Assembly: GCA_016192705.1 (NCBI GenBank)
Contig: JACPTQ010000049.1
Span: 1 to 64,000 of the forward strand
DNA: 64,000 nt
Reading direction: 5' to 3'
Origin: Deltaproteobacteria bacterium
Lineage (GTDB): Bacteria; Myxococcota; JACPTQ01
Positions 53,247 through 62,567 of the stretch are shown here, in pieces (within the stretch, counting starts at the first letter, position 1; each line of letters opens with the position of its first letter). The notes under the pieces are model-generated. The model searched no databases. It saw only the letters and a list, made by a program, of their open reading frames with translations, and was not told the origin of the DNA. Both the position numbers and the translations under genes were made by a program.

Positions 53247-56200
53247 TTATTGCTGAAAAACGGCGAAGTATTGCCGCGGGAGACCACCGATCGTCGTGAA
53301 GTCGCCCCCCGCGTACAAGAGGCCCCCCGAGACCGCGAGCGCCCAGGGCGTGTTGTTCGCATTCGGGTTCCAGGCGGTCGCGAGTCCAGCGTCGTCGATC
53401 GCCGCGATGTAGTTTCGGCCCGCGTCGCCGATGTTGTTGAAGTCGCCGCCCACGTAAACCAGGCCGCCAGAGACCGTGAGCGCGTTGACCCCCTGGTCCG
53501 GGTTCGGGTTCCAGGCCGTCGCGAGCCCCGCGTCGTCGAGCGCCGCGATATTGTTACGGCCCGCGTCGCCGATGGTCGTGAAACCCCCGCCCGCGTAAAC
53601 CAATCCGTCCGAGACCGTGAGTTCGGAAACCGAGCTGCTTGGCGCGTTCGGGTTCCAGGCCGTCGCGAGGCCGGCGTCATCGAGCGCCGCGATGCGGTTC
53701 CGGCCAGCGTCGCCGATGCTCGTGAAAGAACCGCCCGCGTACACAATGCCCCCCGAGACCGCGAGCACGTCAACATAGCTGCCCGCGTTCGGGTTCCAGG
53801 CCGTCGCGAGAGCGGCGTCGTCGAGCGCCGCGATGTAGTTTCGTCCCGCGTCGCCAATGCTCGTGAAAGAACCCCCCGCGTAAACTAGGCCCCCCGAGAC
53901 CGCGAGCGCCCGGACCGAACCGATCGGCGCATTCGGGTTCCAGGCCGTCGCAAGGCCAGCGTCATCGAGCGCCGCGATGCGGTTCCGGCCCGCGTCGCCG
54001 ATATTCGTGAACGAACCCCCCGCGTAAACCAGGCCCCCCGAGACCGCGAGCGCCAGTACATCGGAACTGGCGTTTGGGTTCCACGCCGTTGCTGCCCCAG
54101 TTCCATCGAGCGCCGCGATTCGATTTCGGTTCGCGCCACCGAAGCTCGTGAAAAACCCCCCCGCGGAAACCCAACCGTTCGAGACCGCCAGCGCGTTGAT
54201 TTGGCCGCCTGCGTTTGGGTTCCAAGTCGTCGCGACGCCGGTGCCATCAATCGCCGCGATGTAGTTCCGGCCCGCGTCGCCGATGCTCGTGAATACGCCC
54301 GCGGCGTAAACCAGGCCCCCTGAGACGACGAGTTCGCTGACCGTGCTGTTCGCGTTTGGGTCCCAGGCCGTCGCAAGCCCAGCGTCATCGAGCGCCGCGA
54401 TTCGACTTCGGCCCGCGTCGCCGATACTCGTGAACGAACCCCCCGCATAAACCAGGCCCCCCGAGGCGGCGAGCACGTTGACCGCGCTGCTCGCGTTCGG
54501 GTCCCAGGCCGTCGCAAACCCGTCGCCATCGAGCGCTGCGATGTATTTTCGGCCCGCGTCACCGATGGTTGTGAAGTTTCCCCCCGCGTAAACCAGGCCC
54601 CCCGAGGCGGCGAGCGTGTAAACCGAGCTGCTCGCGTTCGGATTCCAGGCCGTCGCGAGGCCGGCGTCGTCGAGCGCCGCAATGTATTTTCGGCCGGCAT
54701 CGCCGATCGTCGTGAAAAATCCGCCCGCGTAGACCAGGCCCCCCGACACCGCGAGAGCGGTGACTGTGCCATTCCCGTTCGGATTCCAGGCTGTTGCGAC
54801 GCCGGTGCTATCGATCGCCGCAAGTCGGTTTCGGCCCGCATCGCCGATCGTCGAGAAGGCCCCGCCCGCGTAAACCAGATTCCCCGACACCGCGAGCGCG
54901 GAAACCTGGCTGCCCGCGTTCGGGTTCCATGCCGGATCGACGTCGCCGCTCGCAAGAATATGCGCGATTCGATTTCTCGTTTGCCCGTTCACGGTTAAGA
55001 ATTGGCCGCCGATATACCAGCCCCCCGCGTCGTCGCTCGCGATGGCACTGACGTCACCATCGACGCGCAACCAAGTGAGCGTCACCTTCGCCGTCGTTTC
55101 GTTGATTGCGACGAACGACCCGGTCGGCGGCCCAACGTGTGTGAACTTCCCGCCGATATAAACAAGCCCGTCCGATTCCGCGATCGCAAACACCGTTTGG
55201 TTCGCGACCCAGAAGTAGTCGAGCGGCGAATCGGGGTTTTTCCGATAACCGGGGTCGACGGTCGACAAGCCGCCGTCAGAGCCGCCGACCGACGCGAGGC
55301 AGCGATACCAGCGCCGGTGCCCGTTCGCGGGTGCTCCCACGTCATCGAACGATGCGCCAGTTCCTCCATCAAGATCGGTCGGGTAAGGATCATTCTCGTC
55401 GCGAAGGACCTGCCATTGGCACGCGATGTCACCTCCACGATACCCCGTGTCCGCCGCTGACCACGCGCTCGCGTCGATCGAGTTCTTCGCCCGCACCTTG
55501 TAACTCGACACGGCGCCGCCCGCCACGCTCGCGCCCGAGAGGGTGAGCGCGACGTGAGTCGTGTAGGTTCCGTCCGATGCGGTCGCATTGCCCGCCGAAG
55601 CCAGTACCCGCGGGGGTGCGCCGTAGTCCTCGAACGAAGTCGTCGATACCTCGGCCAACCCAGCGTCGTCCCTCGAAACGAGATAGCTCGTCGCGCCCAC
55701 GCTCGCGTCCCACGTGACGAGAACGTGCGTGCTGAATATTCCGTCGGATGCGACAACGCCCGTCGGAGCTTCGGGTGGTGACCCAGCATCTAAACCCGCG
55801 CCCGCATCCGCACCGGCGCCACCATCCGCTCCCGCGCCCGCATCGGACGAGGTGCAAAAAACGCCCGCCGCGCAGACGTAATTCAGCGTAACGACCTTTG
55901 CGCCGCCTCCGAATTGAATCGGCTGGAGCGCGTCGGTCACGGTCGAGACGGCTTCCGCGACGATCTCGATATTCCCCGCGTTCGTCCGATAGATTCTCCC
56001 CAGCACATTAAACCCATTACCGAGGGGATCGCCGGATAAGGAAAGCGCCCACGAAAGCTGACTCGTGAAAGGATTCGACAGCGCGCTCACTTTCCCTTCG
56101 AGTTTTCCGTCGCCATCAACATCGCCAACTTCGAAGCTGTACGGAATCCCGTCGGCCACACCTTGCGTGACCGCGCGCGCCTCGGCGTAGAGCGAACCGG

Positions 56201-56438
56201 CGTCAGTGGGTTCGTCGAGAATGGTATGAATCTGCGAAATGGTGGCGCGAACGTCAGTCAAGAAACCCACGGGGAGCTGGTGGCGGATTTCGATAGTCTT
56301 TGACGTATCGACCACCGTGGTTGTGCATCGAAGCGTGAGCACGGCGGCGATACAACCGACCCAGCAGCGAGCGAAATCGATGCGCGGCCCGTTGCCCACG
56401 ATTGCCAATGTAGCACGTGGGCTACTCAACTTGAACAA
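53247..56438 (-). CDS. Large secreted protein with FN3-like domain and ~12 propeller-like repeats
   Basis: 1063 residues. An N-terminal signal region is followed by an unknown domain (to about 195), an Asp/Ala/Gly linker, an FN3-like stretch (PTGVVASDG ... TWDASVGATSYLVSRDD), and from about residue 400 a run of ~44-residue units. Each unit carries LVYAGGSFTSIGDAGRN, RIAALDDAGLATAWNPN; WNPN/WDPN occurs 12 times. This resembles the DUF5122/delta-60 propeller repeats of surface proteins. The DNA of the units (about 53290-55000) is strongly homogenised, indicating recent duplication or recombination, and is a likely place for assembly error. The role is probably adhesion or binding (inference). 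Confidence 0.85.
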   Translation of the reverse strand: MFKLSSPRATLAIVGNGPRIDFARCWVGCIAAVLTLRCTTTVVDTSKTIEIRHQLPVGFLTDVRATISQIHTILDEPTDAGSLYAEARAVTQGVADGIPYSFEVGDVDGDGKLEGKVSALSNPFTSQLSWALSLSGDPLGNGFNVLGRIYRTNAGNIEIVAEAVSTVTDALQPIQFGGGAKVVTLNYVCAAGVFCTSSDAGAGADGGAGADAGAGLDAGSPPEAPTGVVASDGIFSTHVLVTWDASVGATSYLVSRDDAGLAEVSTTSFEDYGAPPRVLASAGNATASDGTYTTHVALTLSGASVAGGAVSSYKVRAKNSIDASAWSAADTGYRGGDIACQWQVLRDENDPYPTDLDGGTGASFDDVGAPANGHRRWYRCLASVGGSDGGLSTVDPGYRKNPDSPLDYFWVANQTVFAIAESDGLVYIGGKFTHVGPPTGSFVAINETTAKVTLTWLRVDGDVSAIASDDAGGWYIGGQFLTVNGQTRNRIAHILASGDVDPAWNPNAGSQVSALAVSGNLVYAGGAFSTIGDAGRNRLAAIDSTGVATAWNPNGNGTVTALAVSGGLVYAGGFFTTIGDAGRKYIAALDDAGLATAWNPNASSSVYTLAASGGLVYAGGNFTTIGDAGRKYIAALDGDGFATAWDPNASSAVNVLAASGGLVYAGGSFTSIGDAGRSRIAALDDAGLATAWDPNANSTVSELVVSGGLVYAAGVFTSIGDAGRNYIAAIDGTGVATTWNPNAGGQINALAVSNGWVSAGGFFTSFGGANRNRIAALDGTGAATAWNPNASSDVLALAVSGGLVYAGGSFTNIGDAGRNRIAALDDAGLATAWNPNAPIGSVRALAVSGGLVYAGGSFTSIGDAGRNYIAALDDAALATAWNPNAGSYVDVLAVSGGIVYAGGSFTSIGDAGRNRIAALDDAGLATAWNPNAPSSSVSELTVSDGLVYAGGGFTTIGDAGRNNIAALDDAGLATAWNPNPDQGVNALTVSGGLVYVGGDFNNIGDAGRNYIAAIDDAGLATAWNPNANNTPWALAVSGGLLYAGGDFTTIGGLPRQYFAVFQQ

Positions 56439-56467
56439 AGCGCTGGCCGTTGCGATTTGCGCGTAAT

Positions 56468-57787
56468 TCAGTTCGGAACGTCGCGCCCCTCGACGTCGTC
56501 GTCCTTCACTTCCCCCGGCTTCGGCGGCCGGAGCCCATGGTCACGCGACCTCCCGCGCATCTTCTTTCGCTCCACGTCCTGCGGCGTCTCCGGCGTCGCC
56601 GCGACGCTGGAACCCGCGCCCCGCTTTGGCGCCGCCTTGCCGCCCAACGTCTTTTGAAAGTAATCGACGTTCTTCGTGTGTTCGCCGTACGTCCGCGTAA
56701 AAACGTGGCTCCCGTCGTTCTTCGACACGAAAAAGAAAAACTCCGTTCGCTCGGGCTTTATCGCCGCGCGGAGCGCATCCTCGCCTGGACTCGCGATCGG
56801 ACCCGGTGGCAAGCCCTTGACGTGGTACGTGTTGTACGGGTGCGCGATCCGAATGTTCGCGAGTGTGATGTTGCACTTCGACTTTTTCCACCCCTCGACC
56901 TCGTTGATCGCGTAACACGTCGTCGGGTCGGTCTGTAGAAACCACGCGGGTTTCGCGCGCAACCGATTGTGAAACACGCTCGAAATGAGCGGCCGCTCCT
57001 CGGCACGCCCCGTCTCCTTCTCGATGATCGAGGCAAGCGTCACGACCTTGTGCAAATCGAGCGCGTGCTCCGCGCCCTTTTCCTCGAGCTCAAGGCGCCT
57101 CTTCGCGTTCAAAAACTGCTTCACCATCGTTTTCATGATCGTCTTAGCGTCGGCGCCGAGCGGAAACGTATACCGTGCTGGATAGAGGTACCCTTCGATG
57201 CGAGGCGGCACACGCGCGGCCCTGAACGAATCAAGCGCCTCTTTCGGCAACCCGAGCTCGAGAAAAAATTTCGGGTCGGTCGCCGCTGCGAGAAATTCGG
57301 ATGCGCTGACAATCTTCTTCTCCTCGAAGCGCCACGCGATTTCGTGCAGGTTGAACCCTTCCGGCACCGTCACGTTCCGCACGAACTGCACCGGTTCGCC
57401 GTACAGCGTCTTCAAAACATCGGCCGGCTTCATCGACGCGTGAAACGCGAACGTCCCCGCCTTGATGCTCCCCGACTTCAGTTTTTGTGGTTCCTCGATT
57501 TTCGCAAAAATCTTGAAGATAAGTTCGTTCGCAATGAGCCCATCCACGGCAAGCTGCGCCGCGACCGACTTGAACGTCGCGCCTTTTGTGATTTCGACGA
57601 AACGGTATCCGTCCACGACAAACTGCTCGCGCAAGTCGGCATCGGCAATTCGCGGAACCTTGAGGCGCGGCTCTGTGACGCCTTGCGCGGGGCTCGACCG
57701 GAAATCCTCGTACACGAAAAGCGCTGCGCCGCCCGCCGCCACGGCAAAAAACAAAAGAAACGACAGCGGCAAAATCACTTTTCTCAT
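56468..57787 (-). CDS. mltG: Endolytic murein transglycosylase MltG
   Basis: 439 residues with one N-terminal transmembrane helix, a LysM-like segment (GATFKSVAAQLAVDG) and the YceG catalytic domain: Glu256 in ASIIEKETG, VFHNRL, LQTDPTTCYA and YHVKGLPPGPIASPG. MltG cuts nascent glycan strands in the periplasm and sets their length. The C-terminal ~55 residues form a charged tail beyond the usual family end. ATG overlaps the ruvX stop by 4 nt, a frequent pairing. Confidence 0.95.
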   Translation of the reverse strand: MRKVILPLSFLLFFAVAAGGAALFVYEDFRSSPAQGVTEPRLKVPRIADADLREQFVVDGYRFVEITKGATFKSVAAQLAVDGLIANELIFKIFAKIEEPQKLKSGSIKAGTFAFHASMKPADVLKTLYGEPVQFVRNVTVPEGFNLHEIAWRFEEKKIVSASEFLAAATDPKFFLELGLPKEALDSFRAARVPPRIEGYLYPARYTFPLGADAKTIMKTMVKQFLNAKRRLELEEKGAEHALDLHKVVTLASIIEKETGRAEERPLISSVFHNRLRAKPAWFLQTDPTTCYAINEVEGWKKSKCNITLANIRIAHPYNTYHVKGLPPGPIASPGEDALRAAIKPERTEFFFFVSKNDGSHVFTRTYGEHTKNVDYFQKTLGGKAAPKRGAGSSVAATPETPQDVERKKMRGRSRDHGLRPPKPGEVKDDDVEGRDVPN

Positions 57788-58209
57788 TTTTTCCTCGCCG
57801 ACAAGAACTCCTCAAGTATCACGGCCGCCGCGGCTCCGTCGATTCGCCGCTTGCGCTCGCGCTTAAACCGCGCGCTGTTCGGCGCCGCGACCCGAAGCCG
57901 CTCGGCCGCCGCGACCGTCGAAAACCGCTCATCCCACGTCAGAACCGGCACCCGCACCCGCGCACGCAACGCCTCCACAAACTCTAAGACGTTTGCCGCC
58001 GCCTTTCCGATCTCTCCGTCGCGACCAAACGGTACCCCAACGACGACGCCCTCAAACTCCCCCTCCTCGATATAGCGTGCAAGCGCCGCAAGGTCCTTTT
58101 CGCGCCCCACGCGTTCGAGCGGCTCGTCCGGCGTCACCACGATTTCGAACGCGTCGCAGTGTGCGCGCCCAATCCGCCGCGAGCCGTAATCAAGCGCCAA
58201 AAACCGCAT
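57784..58209 (-). CDS. ruvX: Putative pre-16S rRNA nuclease / Holliday junction resolvase-like YqgF
   Basis: 141 residues with the RNase H-like fold of YqgF: LALDYGSRRIGRA with the catalytic Asp, VVVGVPFGRDGE, VLTWDERFSTVAA and a final DGAAAVILEEFL with the last Asp. Involved in 16S rRNA 5' processing in E. coli. Coupled to mltG. Confidence 0.93.
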   Translation of the reverse strand: MRFLALDYGSRRIGRAHCDAFEIVVTPDEPLERVGREKDLAALARYIEEGEFEGVVVGVPFGRDGEIGKAAANVLEFVEALRARVRVPVLTWDERFSTVAAAERLRVAAPNSARFKRERKRRIDGAAAAVILEEFLSARKK

Positions 58210-58251
58210 CGCGCCGCAGCATTACGAGGATCGCGACGAATTGTAAAGTGT

Positions 58252-59403
58252 TCAGGAAATCCCAAGCATTGCAAGAATTTCCGCGGTGTGCTCGCCAAGA
58301 CGTGGTGGCGGCCGATCAAGAGCACCCGGCGTCTCGGCGAGTTTCACCGGAATCCCGATCTGCGGAACGTCGCCGGTGACAGGGTGTTTGACCGTTGTCA
58401 CCATGCCGCGCGCGCGAAGCTGCGGGTGCGCGAGTGCCTCAGCGACCGTGTTGATCCGCCCCGCGGGGATGTCGGCCGCCTCAAACTTCGAAACCCACGA
58501 ATCAACCGGCGCCGTCATGAACGCCGCTTGGAGCTCCTCAAACAGTGCGTCGCGATGGGCCACGCGATCGGGATTTGTCGCAAAGCGCACATCCCGCGCG
58601 AGATCGGGCCGCCCGATCGCCTCGCACGCCTTTCGAAAATGGCCGTCGTTCGCAGCCGCTAAATTGAAGTAGCCGTCCGCCGCGCGAAACGTCTCGTACG
58701 GCACAATCGACGGATGCCGATTCCCGGCGCGCGTCGCCGTTCGCCCCGACGTCATCGTGCTCGCCGCCTGAAACGTGAGAAGCGACGTGAGCGCGTCTTG
58801 GAGCGACACATCGACGTGCTGCCCGCGCCCCGTTTTCTCGCGCACCAAGAGCGCCAGCAAAATCCCCTGCACGGCGTACAGCCCCGACGCGAGGTCGGCG
58901 ATCGAAACGCCCGTCTTCATCGGTGGCCCCGCGGGATCCCCCGTGAGCGACTGCACCCCGCAAAGCCCCTGGATGATGAGGTCGTAACCCGGTTTCGCCG
59001 AAAACTCCCGAATCCCCGACTGCCCATACCCCGTGATGCTGCACGTCACAAGCCGCGGGTTCTCCGCGCGCAGCCCGTCGAGCCCGAGACCCAGCCGCTC
59101 GAGCGTCCCCGGCCGAAAATTCTCGACGCACACATCCGAAACCCGCGCAAGCGCCCGCACCACCTCGCGCCCGCGCTCCGATTTCAAATCGAGCGCAACC
59201 GATCGCTTTCCGCGATTCACGCTCATAAAATACGTCGACTCGCCCGCGATGAACGGCGGCCCAAACGCCCGCGCATCGTCGCCCCCCTTCGGATGCTCGA
59301 GTTTCACGACGTCCGCGCCCATATCCGCGAGGTGCATCGTCGCGAACGGCCCCGACAGCACCCGCGACAGGTCGAGCACGCGAACCCCATCGAGAGGTTT
59401 CAT
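58252..59403 (-). CDS. CaiB/BaiF-type CoA transferase
   Basis: ATG 59403 is preferred over 59409 because GGAGG (59414-59410) is 6 nt upstream of it but directly abuts the other. 383 residues of family III CoA transferase: VRVLDLSRVLSGPF, ADVVKLEHPKGGD, the catalytic Asp170 (SIADLASG) and FTFQAAST-like region. It moves CoA between carboxylic acids; the substrate cannot be told. The ribosome site is supplied by repeat R2. Confidence 0.93.
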   Translation of the reverse strand: MKPLDGVRVLDLSRVLSGPFATMHLADMGADVVKLEHPKGGDDARAFGPPFIAGESTYFMSVNRGKRSVALDLKSERGREVVRALARVSDVCVENFRPGTLERLGLGLDGLRAENPRLVTCSITGYGQSGIREFSAKPGYDLIIQGLCGVQSLTGDPAGPPMKTGVSIADLASGLYAVQGILLALLVREKTGRGQHVDVSLQDALTSLLTFQAASTMTSGRTATRAGNRHPSIVPYETFRAADGYFNLAAANDGHFRKACEAIGRPDLARDVRFATNPDRVAHRDALFEELQAAFMTAPVDSWVSKFEAADIPAGRINTVAEALAHPQLRARGMVTTVKHPVTGDVPQIGIPVKLAETPGALDRPPPRLGEHTAEILAMLGIS

Positions 59404-59409
59404 GGCCAT

Positions 59410-59452
59410 CCTCCGTGAAACCTCCGTGGTTCAGTGCCTCCGTGGTTTCTCT
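59410..59452. repeat. Dispersed repeat R2, copy 2
   Basis: On the minus strand, three CACGGAGG/CCACGGAGG units occur in about 40 bp directly upstream of the CoA transferase start. The last GGAGG acts as its Shine-Dalgarno sequence. Confidence 0.75.
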
Positions 59453-59459
59453 TTATTCC

Positions 59460-60140
59460 TTACGCGTTCACGACGCGCGCCGGCGCCGCGTGCGGCTTAT
59501 TCCAGAACGCGATTCGGTACGCGATGTATCCGACCAAGAGCCCGCCAAAGCTGTCGACGACGTAATGCTGCTTCGTCGTGAGAATCGACACAGCCAAGCA
59601 AAGCGCCATCCCGATCGTCACCAAGCCCGAGCGCTTGTTATCGCGGAATGTGCTCAAGGCGCACGCGAACGAGAGCGCCACGTGCGACGAGGGGAACGTG
59701 TTGTTCGCGACGTCGATCTGCCGCACCCATTGAAGAAACGAAACATGCCAGTAATGGGTTCCGTCTGGGAGATCCGGCCGCGGGTAGCTCGACGGCACCG
59801 AAAGAAAAAACGCGCAGCAGATGACCATCCCGATTGCGATGCTCCCGAGCGTGCGGAAATAGATCTCGCGCTTACGAATGGAAAAGGTGGAGACGTGAAA
59901 AATAAGGACGTAAAACGGCAGATAACACCAAACCGTCCACGGCCAAAACGGGACCCAGTTGTCGATTTCAAGGTAAAACGCGGTCTGGCGCGCCGCGGTG
60001 AACTCGCCAATCCAGGTGTAAAGGAAGTAGCAGCATCCCGCGAACGTTAGGCTCCAGACGTATTTCTCGAGCTGCCACTGCCAGGTCAATTTTTCAGTTT
60101 TCTCGTCCACGCCTTCTCCGAAGCGAAAATCCGACACCAT
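59460..60140 (-). CDS. PAP2-family phosphatase / inositol-phosphorylceramide synthase-like membrane protein
   Basis: 226 residues with about six transmembrane helices and the PAP2 catalytic motifs: PSSHVALS with the active-site region, and KQHYVVDSFGG with the final His and Asp. Related to the PAP2_3 group of lipid phosphatases and phosphoinositol ceramide synthases, so lipid head-group exchange at the membrane is plausible. It starts at the base after the stop of the VOC gene. Confidence 0.88.
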   Translation of the reverse strand: MVSDFRFGEGVDEKTEKLTWQWQLEKYVWSLTFAGCCYFLYTWIGEFTAARQTAFYLEIDNWVPFWPWTVWCYLPFYVLIFHVSTFSIRKREIYFRTLGSIAIGMVICCAFFLSVPSSYPRPDLPDGTHYWHVSFLQWVRQIDVANNTFPSSHVALSFACALSTFRDNKRSGLVTIGMALCLAVSILTTKQHYVVDSFGGLLVGYIAYRIAFWNKPHAAPARVVNA

Positions 60141-60590
60141 TTATACCATAAGTCCGGTTTGCGGTTCAACGCCTTCCTGCGGGTAATGGCTGACGGCGAC
60201 GCGATTCCCCTCAGGGTCCCGAAAATACAAGGAAAAATCTGTGTTCGCCTCAACAGGAACGCCCATGTCGGCGAGACGGCGTTCGAACGCGACGCGCTCT
60301 CCGGGCGCCACTCGAAACGCCAAAAGGAACGGTCCCAGCCCAACGCCGAGAACGCGCCTTGCCTTGTCGTCCGTGCGCTCAATCATTAACGTCGCACCCC
60401 CACCCACGTTAAGCCAGATCGAACGAAGTTTTCCAGCGGCGTCGGGGTGCCGCGCGATTTCGGCAAGTCCAAACGTGTCGCGGTAAAACGCCGCGACGCC
60501 CGCGACGTCGTGCGCGCCCAGCGCGAGGTGGTGGATTTTGGACAGTGACGCGCCCGAATGAATAAGACCGTCGTTGTCGACGTCTAACAT
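60141..60590 (-). CDS. VOC/glyoxalase-family protein
   Basis: 149 residues with two beta-alpha-beta-beta-beta modules of the vicinal oxygen chelate fold: KIHHLALGAHDVAGVAAFY with a metal His, and FSLYFRDPEGNRVAVSHY with the second half. Similar to methylmalonyl-CoA epimerase or glyoxalase I-like proteins; the substrate is open. Confidence 0.85.
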   Translation of the reverse strand: MLDVDNDGLIHSGASLSKIHHLALGAHDVAGVAAFYRDTFGLAEIARHPDAAGKLRSIWLNVGGGATLMIERTDDKARRVLGVGLGPFLLAFRVAPGERVAFERRLADMGVPVEANTDFSLYFRDPEGNRVAVSHYPQEGVEPQTGLMV

Positions 60591-60643
60591 CGTGTGGGAC
60601 CATTACCGCAAATCGGGGGGCACGTTAAGAGGGAGGAGACTCG

Positions 60644-61210
60644 ATGATCTACGGCCGTTTTTTCAATCTCGTGGGGATCGCGACGATTGCCGCTTCCGCC
60701 GGGTCGGCGAACGCGGCCGGGACCGCGTCCGACCGCGAGGATTGGATGATCCAGGCGCTCACGGGAACCTTCCGTCCGCACGACCGTTACAGCGCGAAGT
60801 CGTTTTCGCTCCTCGTGCTAAAGCGCGACAAGATTTACCACTTCGAAAAAGACGCGTCGTGCAACGCACGCGCGCGCGCGTCGTGCCCAGCAGGGGAGTC
60901 GAAGACGGGCGGTTTCTCCGTGAAGAAAAAGGGCGCGCAAATTGAGCTCACGCTCGCGCTGACAAAGGGCGGAAGCCGGGTTTATCTGGTGACGCCGATC
61001 GACAAGCCCGGGTCGTACGCGCTTTCGATGAAGCCGGCGTCGGGAATGACGATACAGCTCTTTCGCGCGAAGAAGGTCTCGGAGTTTTGGTGCGAGCACA
61101 AGAAAGACTGCGAAAAGCAGGGGATGCCGCGGCTCTGCGAGGGCGGGCCGTCGGAGCTCTCGTGCGCGCGAAATCGATGCGCGGCGAAGTGCCTGCCGAT
61201 GGGCGATTGA
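60644..61210 (+). CDS. Secreted cysteine-rich protein
   Basis: 188 residues from ATG 60644 behind GGGAGGAG. Signal peptide cut after ANA; a beta-rich body (SFSLLVLKRDKIYHF) and a C-terminal cluster of cysteines (WCEHKKDCEKQGMPRLCEGG ... CARNRCAAKC) suggest disulfide-stabilised periplasmic location. No family recognised. Confidence 0.75.
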   Translation: MIYGRFFNLVGIATIAASAGSANAAGTASDREDWMIQALTGTFRPHDRYSAKSFSLLVLKRDKIYHFEKDASCNARARASCPAGESKTGGFSVKKKGAQIELTLALTKGGSRVYLVTPIDKPGSYALSMKPASGMTIQLFRAKKVSEFWCEHKKDCEKQGMPRLCEGGPSELSCARNRCAAKCLPMGD

Positions 61211-61216
61211 AACTCT

Positions 61217-61588
61217 GTGAACGGCTGGTTTGTCGCGGCGGCCGCGGTGTCCGTAGTGGCATTCGGCATTCATTTCTTTTTGGGCGGGCGAGACACCGCA
61301 CGGCCGCTCCTTGCGGCGTCGGACATCGAACCAACCGCAAAATTCACGCACTACTTCGGTTGGCATATCATTTCGATCATCCTCGTTGCGATGCCGGTCG
61401 GGTTTATTATGGCCGCGTTTCGGATCGAGTCGCGCGCGCTCGCCTGGATGATGACGGCGCTCGCCGTGAGCTTCGCGATCTGGAACCTTGCGCTTATCGC
61501 GTGGAAATATCGCTATCCGTGGCGGCTTCCTCAGTGGACTCTGTTTCTTCCGATCTCGGCGTTGGGCGCAATCGGGCTCATCGTATAA
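61217..61588 (+). CDS. Small four-helix membrane protein
   Basis: 123 residues from GTG 61217, 6 nt after the previous stop. About four hydrophobic helices (WFVAAAAVSVVAFGIHFF, WHIISIILVAMPVGFIMA, WMMTALAVSFAIWNLALI, LFLPISALGAIGLIV). Unknown function; probably cotranscribed with the secreted protein upstream. Confidence 0.75.
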   Translation: MNGWFVAAAAVSVVAFGIHFFLGGRDTARPLLAASDIEPTAKFTHYFGWHIISIILVAMPVGFIMAAFRIESRALAWMMTALAVSFAIWNLALIAWKYRYPWRLPQWTLFLPISALGAIGLIV

Positions 61589-61595
61589 ACCGACG

Positions 61596-62567
61596 TCAGT
61601 TGGAGACGCCGACACGCTCGCCGATGCGCACGCGGACTTCGTAGCCAGCTGCGGCGTGGCGAACGAGGTCGTCGTCGAAGGCGATGCGGTTTTTCGGAAA
61701 GAGGACGACCAGCGTTGAGCCACCGAAGCGAAAGCGGCTTTTCTCGTCGCCTTTTTTCACGGTGCGCCCGGGATTAAAAACCGATTCGATCGAACTGATG
61801 AGAAAACCGCCGACGTCAACAAGCGCGAGGCGGCCAAAGCGTGCGGAGTCGAACGTCGTCACGGTGCGCTGGTTGCGCGTGAAAAATGTCGGGTTCAACC
61901 TCCGTTCCGTCGGTCTCCCCATTTTCGCCGCGCACGAAAGCCGCTGGCTTTCGCACCTTTGCGGCGAATATAAAGCGATGTCGTTGCCCGGGAGCGGGCT
62001 CACCGAATAGTAGGCGCCGGGAACGAGTCGCGGAACGCCGGGAACGCCGTCACATGGAAAGTAGAGGCGGTGGCAATCGGCGAGATAGAGGCGAAAGATG
62101 GCCGCGGCGCCGCCTTCGAACGCCGAAGCGAGCTCTGCGTCGTCGAGAAGCTCGGCGAGCGTGAACCGGACGCCTTTCACGTCGAGTCGCGCGCCCTCGT
62201 GAAGCGAGGGGAAGACCTGGAGTTTAGAATCCGCAGGCGACGCAAAAACGTTTGGGTCGCGATCGAACGGGCGCAGCTCCGGCTTGAGTCGCCGCGTAAA
62301 AAAATCGTTGAACGACTTGAAGCCACCCGGCGGGACGATCATCTCGGACATGTCGATCCCCGCGCGGGCGGCGAAGCGTGCGATGAGGCGTCGCGAGTGG
62401 GCGCTGTCGGCATAGCGCTCGACGGCGCGGTGGAGCGCGCGCGATTCGAAAACGAGCGGTTGTAGTCGCCGCCCCAACGCGTTCGTCATCATGAAACGAA
62501 AAAACGGTCCCAACGCAATCGACTCGTCGGTCACGTCGAGCGTGTGCCGATCGATGATGCCACCCAT
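61596..62567 (-). CDS. psd: Phosphatidylserine decarboxylase
   Basis: ATG 62567 overlaps the sulfatase stop (TAATG), giving 323 residues. Motifs: FNDFFTRRLKPELRPF, FRLYLADCHRLYFPCDG, and RFRFGGSTLVVLFPKN whose GGST supplies the pyruvoyl serine after self-cleavage. It converts phosphatidylserine (made by pssA) into phosphatidylethanolamine. In the middle, the peptide PQRCESQRLSCAAKMGRPTE is unlike the family and is coded by a strong palindrome (61924-61968), so a small element seems to have inserted in frame. Confidence 0.93.
   Translation of the reverse strand: MGGIIDRHTLDVTDESIALGPFFRFMMTNALGRRLQPLVFESRALHRAVERYADSAHSRRLIARFAARAGIDMSEMIVPPGGFKSFNDFFTRRLKPELRPFDRDPNVFASPADSKLQVFPSLHEGARLDVKGVRFTLAELLDDAELASAFEGGAAAIFRLYLADCHRLYFPCDGVPGVPRLVPGAYYSVSPLPGNDIALYSPQRCESQRLSCAAKMGRPTERRLNPTFFTRNQRTVTTFDSARFGRLALVDVGGFLISSIESVFNPGRTVKKGDEKSRFRFGGSTLVVLFPKNRIAFDDDLVRHAAAGYEVRVRIGERVGVSN
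61924..61968. repeat. 45-bp nested palindrome inside psd
   Basis: TTCGCCGC and GCGGCGAA enclose CGAAAGCC-GCT-GGCTTTCG, so almost the whole element folds on itself. The inner AAGCC-N3-GGCTT is shared with the intergenic hairpin at 47731-47751. It is in frame and keeps psd open. Confidence 0.8.

Noticed and set aside
53290-55000. Tandem ~130-bp units considered as a CRISPR or satellite array
   Set aside because: They are coding units of one long frame with a period of about 44 codons and no spacers.
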